Assembly (NCBI GenBank): GCA_000729835.1
Contig: JFHB01000039.1
Coordinates: forward strand, 1-64,000
DNA length: 64,000 bases
Direction of reading: 5' to 3'
Source: Atkinsonella hypoxylon
Taxonomy: Eukaryota > Ascomycota > Sordariomycetes > Hypocreales > Clavicipitaceae
Shown here: one piece after another, positions 1 through 10,683 of the stretch
Layout: the number at the start of each line of letters is the position of its first letter
Position numbering within the stretch: position 1 is the stretch's first letter
Made by a program: the position numbers and the translations under genes
The notes under the pieces: model-generated
What the model was told of the DNA's origin: nothing
Databases searched by the model: none
What the model saw: only the letters and a program-made list of their open reading frames with translations

Positions 1-29
1 CCTGCTAACCAACGCCTCGCAGGATCCTT

Positions 30-839
30 CTAAGCTGCCTCCACGCAGTCAAGCAGGCCAACCATCCGGACCAGCTCATCCGAGTCAATCTCCTCAGGAT
101 GATGACCCGGCCGATCCGTCAGCGCAGCCGTATGCACCCAGACACCCCCCCTTTCATACAAAGCCAGCCGGCGCGCCACGCCAAGCACATTCCGACACCT
201 CAGACCACCCCCCACCACGACCTCCATCTCGCCCGCGAATCGATGACACAAGCGATCCATCCTCGCCATGTCGATGCCGCCCATTCCGCCCGCCGTGAGG
301 ACGCCCCCGAACCCCAGCTCAAGCAGCAGCTGCATCCCCTCCACGGCCCGTCCCGACGCCGCCACGCAGTCAAAGGCGCGGTGGAAGACGCACCGGTATG
401 GCCTCGCGAGCCGGACCAGCCTCGCGCAGTTGTCCGCGTCGATGACGACCTGGCGCGGGTCGTCACCAGCGCGCGCCAGCAGGCCGAAGACGAAGCCGTC
501 CTGGCGAAGCGGGTTCAGCAGCCCTGACGCCTTGAACTGCCGGATCGAGGCGGCCATGGTCTCGACCTCGGCGGGCGCGTAGATGAAGTCCTGCGTCTTG
601 TCGGGCGGCGGCCCGCGGGGGCGGATCATGATGCGCACGGGGATGCGCACCTGGTCTGCGACCCGCGCGAGGTGCTCTATCGAGGGCGTGGTGCCGCCTG
701 TGGCGTATGAGTCTGGCGCGTTGATCTCGACGCGGGATGCGCCTTGGGCTTGGGCCTCGAGGATGGACTCGTTGGAGAAGACGGCTACTTCGAGGGGGAT
801 CTTGCGGGGGGCGGCTGGGTTCATCTTGTGGATGTACAT
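30..839 (-). CDS. cutC: CutC family protein (copper homeostasis protein CutC-like)
   Basis: Intronless frame of 269 residues starting at 839; a second ATG at 824 (protein begins MNPAAPRK) is an equally good start. The whole length matches the CutC family (bacterial CutC about 250 residues, human CUTC 273). Recognised stretches are the N-terminal strand EVAVFSNESILEAQ, the PVRIMIRPRG strand near residue 68, the family signature FHRAFD near residue 152, LTAGGMGG near 181 and the glycine-rich VVGGGLR near 208, as expected for a TIM barrel. CutC proteins are usually linked to copper handling in the cytosol, but the biochemical activity is not settled, so the role is a family assignment. It lies tail-first at the window edge, 0.9 kb from the CTP synthase stop on the same strand. 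Nothing is broken. Confidence 0.88.
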   Translation of the reverse strand: MYIHKMNPAAPRKIPLEVAVFSNESILEAQAQGASRVEINAPDSYATGGTTPSIEHLARVADQVRIPVRIMIRPRGPPPDKTQDFIYAPAEVETMAASIRQFKASGLLNPLRQDGFVFGLLARAGDDPRQVVIDADNCARLVRLARPYRCVFHRAFDCVAASGRAVEGMQLLLELGFGGVLTAGGMGGIDMARMDRLCHRFAGEMEVVVGGGLRCRNVLGVARRLALYERGGVWVHTAALTDRPGHHPEEIDSDELVRMVGLLDCVEAA

Positions 840-1750
840 TCCCCTTGACTTGAGTTGTCTGGCGTTTGAGCCTGAGCATCAGGGGGGGGGGGCGAGGGGG
901 GTTCCGTGTCTCTCTGGCTCGATTATGATGTCCGAGAATGAAGAAGTTGAGTACAATTGAGGGGTCTGGAATTCGTGGGAATTATAAGCTGGTCGAATAC
1001 CACTCGCCTGGAGCTGGATCCCGGCAAGAAAGGGGAAAAAAGCGCCGGTGTTGTTCACCTCAGTTTGCAAGAGGTCGAGAATCCCATATAAAACACGTGG
1101 TAAAAGAAGAAAAGAAAAGAAAAGAAATAGGCCAAACGTGCAGGATTGGGAAAAATACCACCCAGTCGGAGAATAGTCGAGATCGGCCTCAAATCATGGT
1201 TGGTTGGTACCTGACATCTTGCTAGCCTGCCGGGAGCTGCCGAGCCGGCTGCGCCGTGTGAGTCGGCCCCACTTGCTGAGAGCGATGCCAGAAAAAGGCT
1301 CTGCCGACTTCGAATGCATTACTATCGCTTTGGTAGCCGCAAGTGTATTGTGATTGGGTTCCTGAGCAAGACTCGTGCGTCACGGTGTGCGGCAGCTAGA
1401 TGAGGAATATCATGCGAAACTGGGTGCGAGACATCTGGTTCAACGGCTAGCGACTAGAGCATAACAGGCTGACTCTTTCCAAAACGAAAAAAAAAAAAGA
1501 AAAAAAAAAAAAAAAGAAAAGAAAGAAAGAAAGAAAGAAAGAAAAGAAAAAAAAAACCCTTTTTTTATCTCTCATTAGATAACTACCCTCTGTCTTTGGA
1601 ACGCCGACTCTATAATTTTTCGTTCTCTAGTACTGAGTTGAGGGTGAATCTTTCTAAATGCTAATCAACCTGTGACCCTAATAAAAGAAAAACAAAATTG
1701 GTAGCATTACGCCGACACTCCAGATTACATTCCTTTCCCGAAATAGCAGG
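840..1750. other. Intergenic region between CTP synthase and the CutC-like gene
   Basis: No convincing gene. It holds the 3' end of CTP synthase and the upstream region of the CutC-like gene. A purine tract of A runs and AAAG units fills about 1488-1556. Short ORFs here have no recognisable content. Confidence 0.6.
1488..1556. repeat. Poly-A/(AAAG)n low-complexity tract
   Basis: About 70 bases of A runs interrupted by single G, including five or so AAAG units in a row. It is a simple repeat downstream of the CTP synthase gene; length is likely to vary and to be error-prone in assembly. Confidence 0.85.
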
Positions 1751-4594
1751 CTAAAAGTCTGCAACGCCATTTGTTGCAACGCCTGCCATCTTCACTTCCT
1801 CAAGAATTTGATCCAGCATTCCGGCACTGGCAGCGACGAGTCCCAAGAAGGGAGGAGACGATTTAGTCACCTTGCTGAGAAACTCGGGATGCGCTTGTAG
1901 ACTGCGTCGGGAAAATTAGCAGCAATCGGTAGTTGGGATGGTCGCTTCAGGTTCCCTGAACTTACCCAATGTAGAATGGATGACCCTTCAGCTCGAAAGC
2001 CTCCATACGATTGCCCGTCTCGTCCTTGGCGACAAAATGGAAGCCAGCCTTCTCAAGTTCTTCCACGCGTGCCGGGTTCACTTCGTAACGATGTCGGTGA
2101 CGCTCGTGGATCTCGGAAGCACCTCCGTAGAGGGCTCGAAGCTTGCTCCACTCTGACCCAGGTTGGAAAAAGCTTGGTCGTGTACCAAGTCTCATAGTAC
2201 CACCCAATTGCCTAAAAATGATGAAAGGGACGAAGAAAGTCAGACACTGATACAAAGTTTCAATCGGATGCAGCCACAACATACTCTTTGGACGACTCGG
2301 GCATAAAAACGACTGAGTGGTTTTCGGCGTCTTTGGAATTGACATCATCTACCCATTCTTCGGAAGTAGCATTTGGCCGGCCACAAAGAGATCGGGATAT
2401 TTCAACAGTCGCGACCTGCATACCCAAGCAGATCCCCAAGTAGTTGCGCTTATTCTCACGCGCCCATTTGGCGCAAGCAATCATGCCCTCAATGCCTCTG
2501 GAACCGAATCCGCCTGCAACTTCTAGTTAGCAATCACCTCTGTCTTGCTTTCTGAAGAAACAAACCTGGCACGATAACACCATGAGCTTCACAAACAATT
2601 TGCCAAGCTTTATGGTATTTAGCCGGGTCCTGTTTCTGCGTTGCAGCCTCCAGATGCTCTGAATCAACAGGCACCAGGTTCAGCTTGCGGCGACAACGCA
2701 TAGCTGCATGCTCTAGAGCTTTAATGACGGATAAATAGGAGTCCAACATGCGCGTATACTTTCCGACCAGGGCAATTTGAACTGGTGCTGTGTCCTTCGG
2801 AACAATGACCGTCTTCTTCCACATATCCCAGAGCGCTGAACCTTTAGCGGCCACTGAAGGTGATAAGCACAGCTTGTCTAATTCCAACCCAGTCCGTAGT
2901 CGTTGAAGAAGGCCCTGCTCGTGGAGAAGAAGAGGTACCTGGTAAACGGTTTCCATATCGTGCACGCCAATGACCTGCTCATAATCGACCTGGCAGCTTG
3001 ATGCGATCTTCCGAATAGTACCATCGACGAGAGACGCATCGCAACGGCAAGCAATCTATTTCAAATTAGAGGCTGATGCGGCATTTTCTAGAGTTCAAAC
3101 ACCAACCAAATCTGGAATGAGACCAGCGCTTCGCATCTGCTTAATGGCATTTTGAGTAGGTTTGGTCTTCTCCTCACCGTGGATTCTGACAAAACTGGGT
3201 TAGCAAAGATACGAGGGGTCGAGCCTTTGATATGTGGTTTTTATGATATTTTATATTTTTTTGGAGATGGCACTTACAGTGGGACAAAGGAAACTTGGAT
3301 ATTGAAGAACGATGAATTGGGATCCCGGCTCAGCTTGTGTCTCAAATGAACAAGCGCTTCAACAAACGGCGCCGACTCAATGTCACTAACAAATTCCGTT
3401 AGCCACTTAGTTCAAATAGCCAAGCTACCATCAGCTTGAGCAGAAATGAGACGAATGACAACATACCCAATAGTTCCACCCTGCGTTCTACGGTGTTAGT
3501 AATTGAACCCTGGTGATCCATGCAAATTACGTACCAATTCAACTGACACAAAAGAATTAGCACTTTCATCAAAAATGTTACAAAAACCGTCCACAACATA
3601 CTAATGCAGACGTCTGGTTCTTCTCCTGAGTCATCAACGGGAATCTTGGCAACCCTGGTGATCCACTCGACAATCATATCCGTAATGTGAGGCACAACCT
3701 GCACAGTTCTACCTAGATAGATTCCTTTGCGTTCGCGAGAGATAACTTCATGGTAAATCTTGCCGGTGGTAATGTTGTTGTCGCGAGACAGCTGAATGCC
3801 GAGATATCTGGTAAAACAAAGTTAGAGAGCTCTCTGCCATAAACATTTCAGCATCATTTACCTCTCGTAGTTGCCTAGGTCGAGATCGGACTCTGTTAAA
3901 ATTGAAAAAAATTAAAAAAAATCAGCATTCCGGTAATCGAGAAAGTGAATTGCCAAAAAATCGTTCACAAAGCACACACCTCCACCATCTGCAAGGACGA
4001 AGCATTCTCCATGTCTTCAAGACCAGTTGTCAGTGCCAAATTAGATGCAAACGGTTCGGTGCATGAGAGCCATACTCCAGCGGTCCCAAAGCTAAGTCGG
4101 CCAGTGTTAGCATAGCCAACGCGAAGCTTGATTTCGTCGCGACATCTGCTTACTGCCAGCGTCAATGTTGAGGTATGGGTCGATCTGTTCGATTAGCGCC
4201 GTCGCAAGTCACTTTGACGCGGTTGGAGTACCTTGATCGCCTGCAATTGTCTTGTCAGTTAAGAGAATGTGCTAGAGAAGTCATCTGTCATACCGTGACT
4301 CGAAGTCCCGTAGTCTTGAGCAACAGGCCAGCAGATGAGGCTGAGCGCGCGGATTAGCAATGGTAGAGGAGCACCTCCTCTAAGAAATTAGAACTTTACC
4401 AATAATTCCTGTTACAGAACATAGGTCAGCAATGTCAATTCTGGGGCCGACACGACGGGTAATGGGTGGGCGCATGCCGAGCGCAGTGAAAAGATGGTAT
4501 CAGAGGGGCAAAGCAGGTTCGCGGGCAAAGGGAGTGGCAACCGACCTTTCCCGACACCAGAGATGACGCCGCCGCTTACGAGAACGACACGCAT
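1751..4594 (-). CDS. URA7: CTP synthase
   Basis: ATP-dependent amination of UTP to CTP with glutamine as nitrogen donor, the last step of de novo CTP synthesis in the cytosol. ATG at 4594 begins MRVVLVSGGVISG, the conserved synthetase start, and the stop is at 1751. About a dozen exons can be joined in frame. They give GKGIIASS, KIDPYLNIDAGT, EHGECFVLADGGE, LDLGNYERYLGI, RERKGIYLGRTVQ, EEPDVCIIELGGTIGDIES and GEEKTKPTQNAIKQMR of the amidoligase domain. The class I glutamine amidotransferase domain follows, with PGGFGSRG and nucleophile loop YLGICLGMQ, and near the C-terminus LQAHPEF. Three exons are tiny: 9 nt at 4400-4408, 8 nt at 3535-3542 and 14 nt at 3467-3480. Each is flanked by good GT and AG sites and is needed for conserved residues. 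Intron density is unusual for a fungal housekeeping gene, but the protein appears complete. Confidence 0.93.
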
Positions 4595-4980
4595 CTTCTT
4601 ATCCTTGTATTTGGACAGTAGTCGTCGGATCGAAGTAGAGATCGCGGAAGTAGTGATACCTAGGCGTGAACTTTTGCAAGGGAAATTTTCCGGCGGGCAG
4701 ACAGACGTGCGTATGCGGCAGTTGGCCGGCAGCCCCACGTAGATGAGATGAGGTGGGGCAGTGGTTCAGAAGCCCACAGTGACAAGAAAAAGCCAAAAAC
4801 CAAGGGACGGATATCCCTTAAATCACCGAAGAAAAGAAGCACTGGAAATTCAAAGACGAGATTCGACGTTTTGACTGCTCTAGTAAGATGTAGCTAGTAA
4901 GAAGGAAAAGAGAAAACTTCTCAGCACATTTGCAGACTTTAGTGCCCGGCGGGGCCTCCCGCTGCTACTTCCCAACTATT

Positions 4981-5204
4981 ATCCCTTTGAGTGCGCGAAG
5001 GCGCCAACGAGGTCACGAATTGGCTAGTGGGCGAATCAGGACTAGCGAGCATTAGAAGTACTTTTAGGAATCTCAGTATAAGAGAAGTCCTGGCAATTTC
5101 TATCTAGATGTATATTTCATACACTAGCTATTAAGACCGTCAAGAAGTTCTTATGTGTATGGGGTGGTGTGGATCCCGTGACCTTGTTGCGCACTCAAAG
5201 GGAT
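4981..5204. repeat. Imperfect inverted repeat, possible element remnant
   Basis: Sixteen bases at 4981-4996 recur exactly as the reverse complement at 5189-5204. The next 12 bases (5006-5017 against 5177-5188) match with one difference after a 9-base gap. The arms enclose about 160 bases. No coding capacity and no clear target-site duplication were seen. Confidence 0.4.
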
Positions 5205-5415
5205 TGCCACCTTCTCGCGAGGAAGGGCACGCGCATTCCCACCGGATCTAGCTGAATCAAGCCACCTCCCCCACTCAAGGCCCCCTGCCATTTCTTTCAG
5301 TTCTTTGTTCCAGGTCCATTTCTCCCTAAAAGCTACTAACAGTTGAAATCTCAATCAACGCATCAATTGTCACAGCAACTATCGCATTCACCATTGAGTA
5401 ACTGTTATTTAGATA

Positions 5416-5671
5416 TTAAATTGTGTATTGTATTAACTAGAGGGTTTTGTTCTCACTTAGTGAGTCAATTTGCCGTTCAGTTAGTCGGTATATTATTCAG
5501 GTGGTGATGGCACCAATTAGGGACATTGGTGGGAGTCGCGCTCCAGAGAGAAAATTTTATCAGTCCTCTCTAATCGATAGCTGAGTGGGGCGACTTCAAG
5601 TGACTCAACCCTAGAGAGACGTGTGGTTGCTATTGCTATTGCTATCTAATAAATAAGAGTACACAATTTGA
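5416..5671. repeat. Short inverted ends flanking about 230 bp, possible MITE or LTR remnant
   Basis: TTAAATTGTGTA at 5416-5427 is matched with one difference by the reverse complement of 5660-5671. The interior is AT-rich and non-coding and has an LTR-like look, but no TG...CA ends with target-site duplication could be fixed. Weak call. Confidence 0.25.
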
Positions 5672-6254
5672 CGAGCAAATTCTACGGCCATAGCTCAAGC
5701 TTTGTCTTAAGATGCTGACTTCCCGGCTGAAGCAGGAAATCTCTGGCACGGTGCAAGTGCTTGTACTATTGTAAAGAAACTCTGTTGCCGCGTTACCAGG
5801 TAACGCAGGATATTAGCTCATTTATTTTATGCGCTGGGTCATAGTAGGTACCTCGAGCGTGGGCAAGATTCCCGCACATCAAAAAGTTACCAGAGATCAG
5901 CAACAGTACCTACCTGGGTAGAAGTATAGTTAGTAGTGGGTATGCCCTGACCAAGGGTCCCGCCCGCTACATCCTCCGGCTCCACCACCAGCATAGCCAA
6001 GTGGCTCTGCAGGGATGTCGCGGGCACGTTTGATTTTTCATCATTTTTCATCATCTTTTATTTGTTTTATTTATTTATTTTCCATTTTTCACCATCCTCG
6101 CTCCCTCTGCTATAGGTTGCGAACTTTCATTGGCACCTCTCGTTGGCCAGGAGCCCACCAAGCCATAGCTCCAATTTATGTATTTTCTTACGTAGGTGGT
6201 CCTTGGTCAAAAACCGCCTTATAAGTGAATTTTTTCCATGTTCAATCTCCCACT

Positions 6255-6330
6255 TCCCTTCTTCTTCTTCTTCTCCTCCTTCTCCTTCTCCTCCTCCTCG
6301 TCCGCGTCTGCGTCTGCGTCTGCGTCCTTT
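6255..6330 (+). promoter_or_regulatory. Pyrimidine-rich promoter tract with GCGTCT units
   Basis: A CT-rich run (TTCTTC and CTCCTT units) followed by several GCGTCT units lies 80-150 bases upstream of the SET-like ATG at 6409. CT-rich tracts just upstream of the start are common in strongly expressed filamentous fungal genes. No TATA box is obvious. Confidence 0.45.
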
Positions 6331-6408
6331 CCCCGCTTCTTCCCTAGACCCTAGACACTATCACGTAATCTTGTTGCCAACAGTTTTAATCTGATTACAA
6401 CCGTCACA

Positions 6409-7521
6409 ATGTCTGCTGAGAACATCGACAACCCTAATCCTCCGGTATACTATGAGCAGCTCGATGCCCTCGAGGATGACTTTGACCAGGTCGATCTTGA
6501 GATCAGTGAGTTCAATTCTCTATATCCCTCGTCTGATAAACTCCTCCATCTTCAATCCTGGTTGCCTTGGTAGATTCAAGACATGATTTGCCATGAGCAG
6601 CATGCAAATGCGGTTCAGATTTTCGTCTCTGCTGGCTACCATCAGATGCTGATACTTTGTGCTAACGCTGCTTTAGTCCGTATCCAGGACAAGATGACTC
6701 GTGAGCTGTACGCTAAGCGTCAGAAAATTATTTCTCAGATCCCCAACTTCTGGCCACTCGTATTCGAGCATGCCCCTCCCGACATTGATGAGTTCATTCA
6801 GCCTACCGATGCCAGTGTCATTGTTTCCGCTCTCAAGAACGTCACTGTCGAGCGCTTCGAACTGCCTGACGGACACCCTCGCAGCATTTCCATCAAGTTT
6901 GAGTTCTCTGAGAACGAGTACTTTGAGAACAGCACGCTGGAGAAGAAGTTCTGGTGGCGCCATGCCAAGGACGGCTGGGAGGGTCTCGTTTCGGAGCCTG
7001 TCGAGATCAAGTGGAAGCCCGGCAAGGACCTGACCAACGGCCTGATCGACCTCGCCAAACAAATTTACGAAGACGACAAGGCTGGCAAGCTTAACGAGGA
7101 GACCCCAGCCAAGAAAGAGCTCGTAAAAAAACTCGAGGATACCAACATTGACACCGTAAGCTTCTTCAACTTCTTTGGTTTCAGAGGCCGCTTCATCACC
7201 GCCGAGGAAAGCGCTGCCGCGGCCAAGGTTGAAGAACAGAGACGCCAGGCCCGCAAGGCTGGCCAAGAAGTCGAAGAAGAAAAGATGGAAGAGGGCGATG
7301 ACGAAGATGATGGTGACTACGAGCTCGAGATCTTCCCCAACGGTGACGACGTTGCTGTCGCCATTGCCGAAGACTTGTACCCCGATGCCATCCGCTACTT
7401 CCAAGAGATGGAGGAGCTCGCCGCCCTGAGCGACCAGGACTTTGAGGATGACGAAGATGAGGACGAAGAGATGGATGAAGGTGAGGGTGACGAGAAGCCT
7501 TCCAAGAAACGCAAGGCCTAA
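6409..7521 (+). CDS. SET/NAP-family histone chaperone
   Basis: Nucleosome assembly protein family member (SET/TAF-I beta type), which binds histones and helps nucleosome assembly in the nucleus. Exon 1 is 6409-6505 (starts MSAENIDNPNPPVYYEQL), intron 6506-6676, exon 2 6677-7521; together they give 313 residues. The join produces VDLEIIRIQDKMTRELY, as in SET homologues. The NAP fold is seen in FWPLVFEHAPPDIDEFI, the YFENSTLEKKFWW strand region near residue 125 and SFFNFFGF near residue 195. The C-terminus is a long acidic tail rich in Asp and Glu (from about residue 225), ending in a basic PSKKRKA that may serve nuclear import. Length and acidic tail fit SET better than the longer Nap1 proteins. 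An ORF inside the intron continues the exon 2 frame upstream but lacks the conserved start. Confidence 0.88.
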
Positions 7522-10500
7522 ACAAGATGGCCTTTTAGACAGTAACTAATGCTTTGAAGGAGACAATGAGGAAAATTAACAACGTGAGGCTTTTGTGGTC
7601 TACAAACAACTGATGTCGTATCTGGTTATGGCGGATCTATGACTTGGACTGGGTTGAATTTCTTTTGTTTGGGATATGTTGTTGTTTTAGGCTCGGACCT
7701 AGATAGAGATTACCCGCTCACAGAAGTTGAGCACGCGAGTGGTTGAGATTTATAATTTTTTTTTTGATCCAGTATAGTAGGAATCAGAGGCTACTAACAG
7801 CTTCCTTCTGAAGGAATACCCTTCGCTGTTAGGCACAGTCGATTAGAAGCCAGCTAGCTTCCAATACCTTGTAAATACCCTAGTTATGGAAGTACTGAAT
7901 ATCCCGCGAATAATCGGGGGCGTTGGAATTCAATGAAGTTAAACTCTCCTGAAGTCAACTAGCTTGCTGTTAGTGCAAATATGCCCGGCCAAGTGGCTTG
8001 CCGAATTGGCCTTGGTCACTGTGGCACCAACAACTGCGGGGAAGAGAAAAAAAAAAAAACCTGGTTCCGAGACGGTAATCCAGACTTCTGCAGGGTAGGC
8101 TAGAAACATAACAAATTGTAATCTGGTTCCACGACTCCCATCATTAATCTAATAATAAGACCCTTTCCCAGGTTGAGATTTGGCAAGAAGCAAAGGCATA
8201 GAGTTAGTGGACTGAAGTGAACCGTTCTTGGCAATTGCAGTATTGCAACAAAGAAATTAGACGGCCCTTTTACGGGCGATGGGCGTGCCTTATGGGGACT
8301 GTCTGCTCGTGGATTCCGGTGCTTCTTGCCCACGAACTGTTCCATGTTGCTGCTGTGACAACATGGTCTGCTACCCTTCTCAATGGAGTTAAACTAATAC
8401 TGCGAAAACGAAGAAAGACACGAGGGAGATGTGGCGAGCATCAAGGTGTTGCAAGAAGGTGTTGCAAGAAGGACAAAAATGCTTTGTCGCTCTACTTGGG
8501 TAATTACCAAATCGCCCCCATTGACGCATAACTTGTGATAAACCGGGCGCTAGACGCGACTAGTATGTGGCTAAACTTGAGCAAGTTAGTGACTCAGAGC
8601 TTGCACAGACCTCTTTCTCCGTTGTAACTGGGGTCAAGGTTCCTGTTGAAGTTGCACTGAGGTAGCAAGGGCCGCGTAAATGCTATGATAGGCTTAGCGG
8701 CGGAGAACAGAGATACCTGCTTCCTTTTAGGGCTCTAGAATTCCTTTTGGGGGGTGGGAGGGGGGGTACCTAGTTCATTCACTTATCATTTGATGGCGAA
8801 AGTACTCTCGGTATTCGGGACCTTACTGTCTTACCTCTCTCTACAGCAATATCCACAAAGCGGCTTAAGCGAGAAAACCTTCTGTCAAAAAGGGGAAAAA
8901 AGTCGCAAACTGGCCCCAAGGGTGGAGACACTCTGCTGAGTCGGAGTTATTGCTATCCCGCGTGGCAGACCCACCTTTTCCCAGACAGCCGCCCGCACTT
9001 CCCTCCATAACTGCCTGCACACGCATATCTTTCAAGGAATAGCCCTCCTTGGTGCTTCCGGTACTCCCGCAACGCAGCCAGCAATGCTGCTGCAGCGGCA
9101 GTTAAAGGCCTAGAACAAACTACTCCGAGTCAAAACATATCTTTCACGTGCCGTGCCGACGGGGCTCAAGCGCGGTTCTCGCAAGGTTTATATACCAATA
9201 AAAAAACCGCGGCTCTCCAAGGTGCTTTCTCTACGGTAATAATTTACACTGAACTAGAAGTACTAGCACTCATCTGAGTTACAAAAGAGGTACATGGCGA
9301 GTCTTGGGTCGCATTGTTCGAATTGAAGGTGTCTGGCGGCTAGAACCGTTGCCGCCAGCTCATTTATCGCTAGTGCTAGCCAAGGGTAAGGGGGAAAGGT
9401 GGCTTTATGTACAGGGGGCATATGTCTAGAACTTTTACCATAAGTCAGCTAACGAAAATAGGTAGCGCGTCTTTTGTGGATGCTTTACCATGGAATTATG
9501 CGAGTTTTGCGTTTGCACCGGCTCGTGGATCATCAACGATCAGCTCGAAAATGCGTAACTTGTGTTGTGCTAAAAGGAATATGTCTTTCAGTGGCGTTCA
9601 ATACCCTGTATATCCACCTCGTGCCTTCCTAACAGCTTATACCCTGGACCCACTTAGCCGGCTGATTGCAGCTGTTAGAGGGGAACCTGCCAGCTGTATA
9701 AAGAGGGGCTTGTATCTCTGCAAAATCATACAGGGGGTTATATTGTAATGTTGCCTTTTCAGGAGGGTTAGGCCCTAGGCTCCTTCTCCCCTGTCAGGTC
9801 ACCGATGCAAGATTAAAGAAAAAACTGGCATCTTAGTGGGGTCTTAGCAGCGAGAAACTGACTGCATTTGCTGAAGACCGTGGTGTCTTGACTTCTTGCC
9901 CAATTTGATAACTTTGGCATCAACATCGTAATGTGATATATGGCTGTTTTGAACAGGGCAGGTGCATTGCTCTGGAGTGTTGCCTGGCTACCTGGACGAA
10001 TATCGCCACTGCCCCGCTTGTATTGGGCCACGGCCCCTTGATTTCCCCTTGATTTTGCGAATGCACTTCTCCCGCTATAACTGCACACCAAACTTGTAAA
10101 CAAATACATGGAAAACAAGGAGATGGCCAAAAGCCTGAATTTCAAACCTCGTCTCTAAGGATGCGTTACGTAAGGACTCAAATGATATGCTAGTCGTGTA
10201 GTAGCCTCCATCGTAGCTAGAGGCCTACAATGACTAGGTTAGCCATTCTCAGTCGCACGAGTAGCAATACGCCCTCTGAACACGCTCGACGCCTTCCTTG
10301 CATCTTCCTTCATTGCCATCTCAGGCCCTTGACCGTTCGCAATACTGCATACGGCATGTTGCAGCAGAACCTTGCGGGTGACCACCCGGCTCTTCGTTGT
10401 CCTCCGGGTCTGGCCTCGAGCTATTCATGATGAGCCTGTTTCATATGCTTATCCATTTTTGAGCGGGAGTACAATAGGCGGGCCGTTGCCACATTGGTTA

Positions 10501-10683
10501 CTCTTTGAATTGGATTTGCCATCATCTCCATTTCATATTCGTCCATTGCTTCGATCTGCTCACCTGCTGGCAACTGTCAGTAACGATGGGTACGTCTCGC
10601 AAGTAAAGCCCCTGCTGAACCACATCAGCAAGGCAACATAGCAATGAAAATCCCCTTTCTTCATTTCACAAGCCCCAGAGTGT
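7522..10683. other. 3.2 kb gene-poor region
   Basis: No conserved gene found in either strand. Contents: a 13-bp unit repeated about two times (AAGGTGTTGCAAG, near 8443-8470), a G-rich run near 8750-8765, and an isolated 110-codon minus-strand ORF at 9813-10145 with a signal-peptide-like start. The other ORFs look random. The 3' part must hold the PTR2 promoter. Confidence 0.5.
9813..10145 (-). CDS. Doubtful small secreted protein ORF
   Basis: Unbroken 110-codon frame. The first residues MKFRLLAISLFSMYLFTS form a basic start followed by a hydrophobic stretch that looks like a signal peptide with cleavage near residue 22. The rest is not recognised: it has few cysteines and one Lys-Arg pair near residue 44. 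There is no homologue I can name and no strong promoter signal, so it may be a chance ORF in a gene-poor region. Confidence 0.2.
   Translation of the reverse strand: MKFRLLAISLFSMYLFTSLVCSYSGRSAFAKSRGNQGAVAQYKRGSGDIRPGSQATLQSNAPALFKTAIYHITMLMPKLSNWARSQDTTVFSKCSQFLAAKTPLRCQFFL

Larger units (their letters stand above)
4595..6408. other. 1.8 kb divergent intergenic region (CTP synthase / SET-like gene)
   Basis: No gene seen. It must contain both divergent promoters. Two imperfect inverted-repeat pairs (4981-5017 with 5177-5204; 5416-5427 with 5660-5671) and an 8-bp palindrome GCGTTACC-A-GGTAACGC at 5790-5806 suggest old mobile-element debris. A pyrimidine tract and GCGTCT units lie just upstream of the SET-like start. 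Confidence 0.5.

Noticed and set aside
6673..7404. 243-codon minus-strand ORF opposite the SET-like gene
   Set aside because: Shadow of the chaperone coding strand; Leu/Val-rich from Lys/Asp codons.
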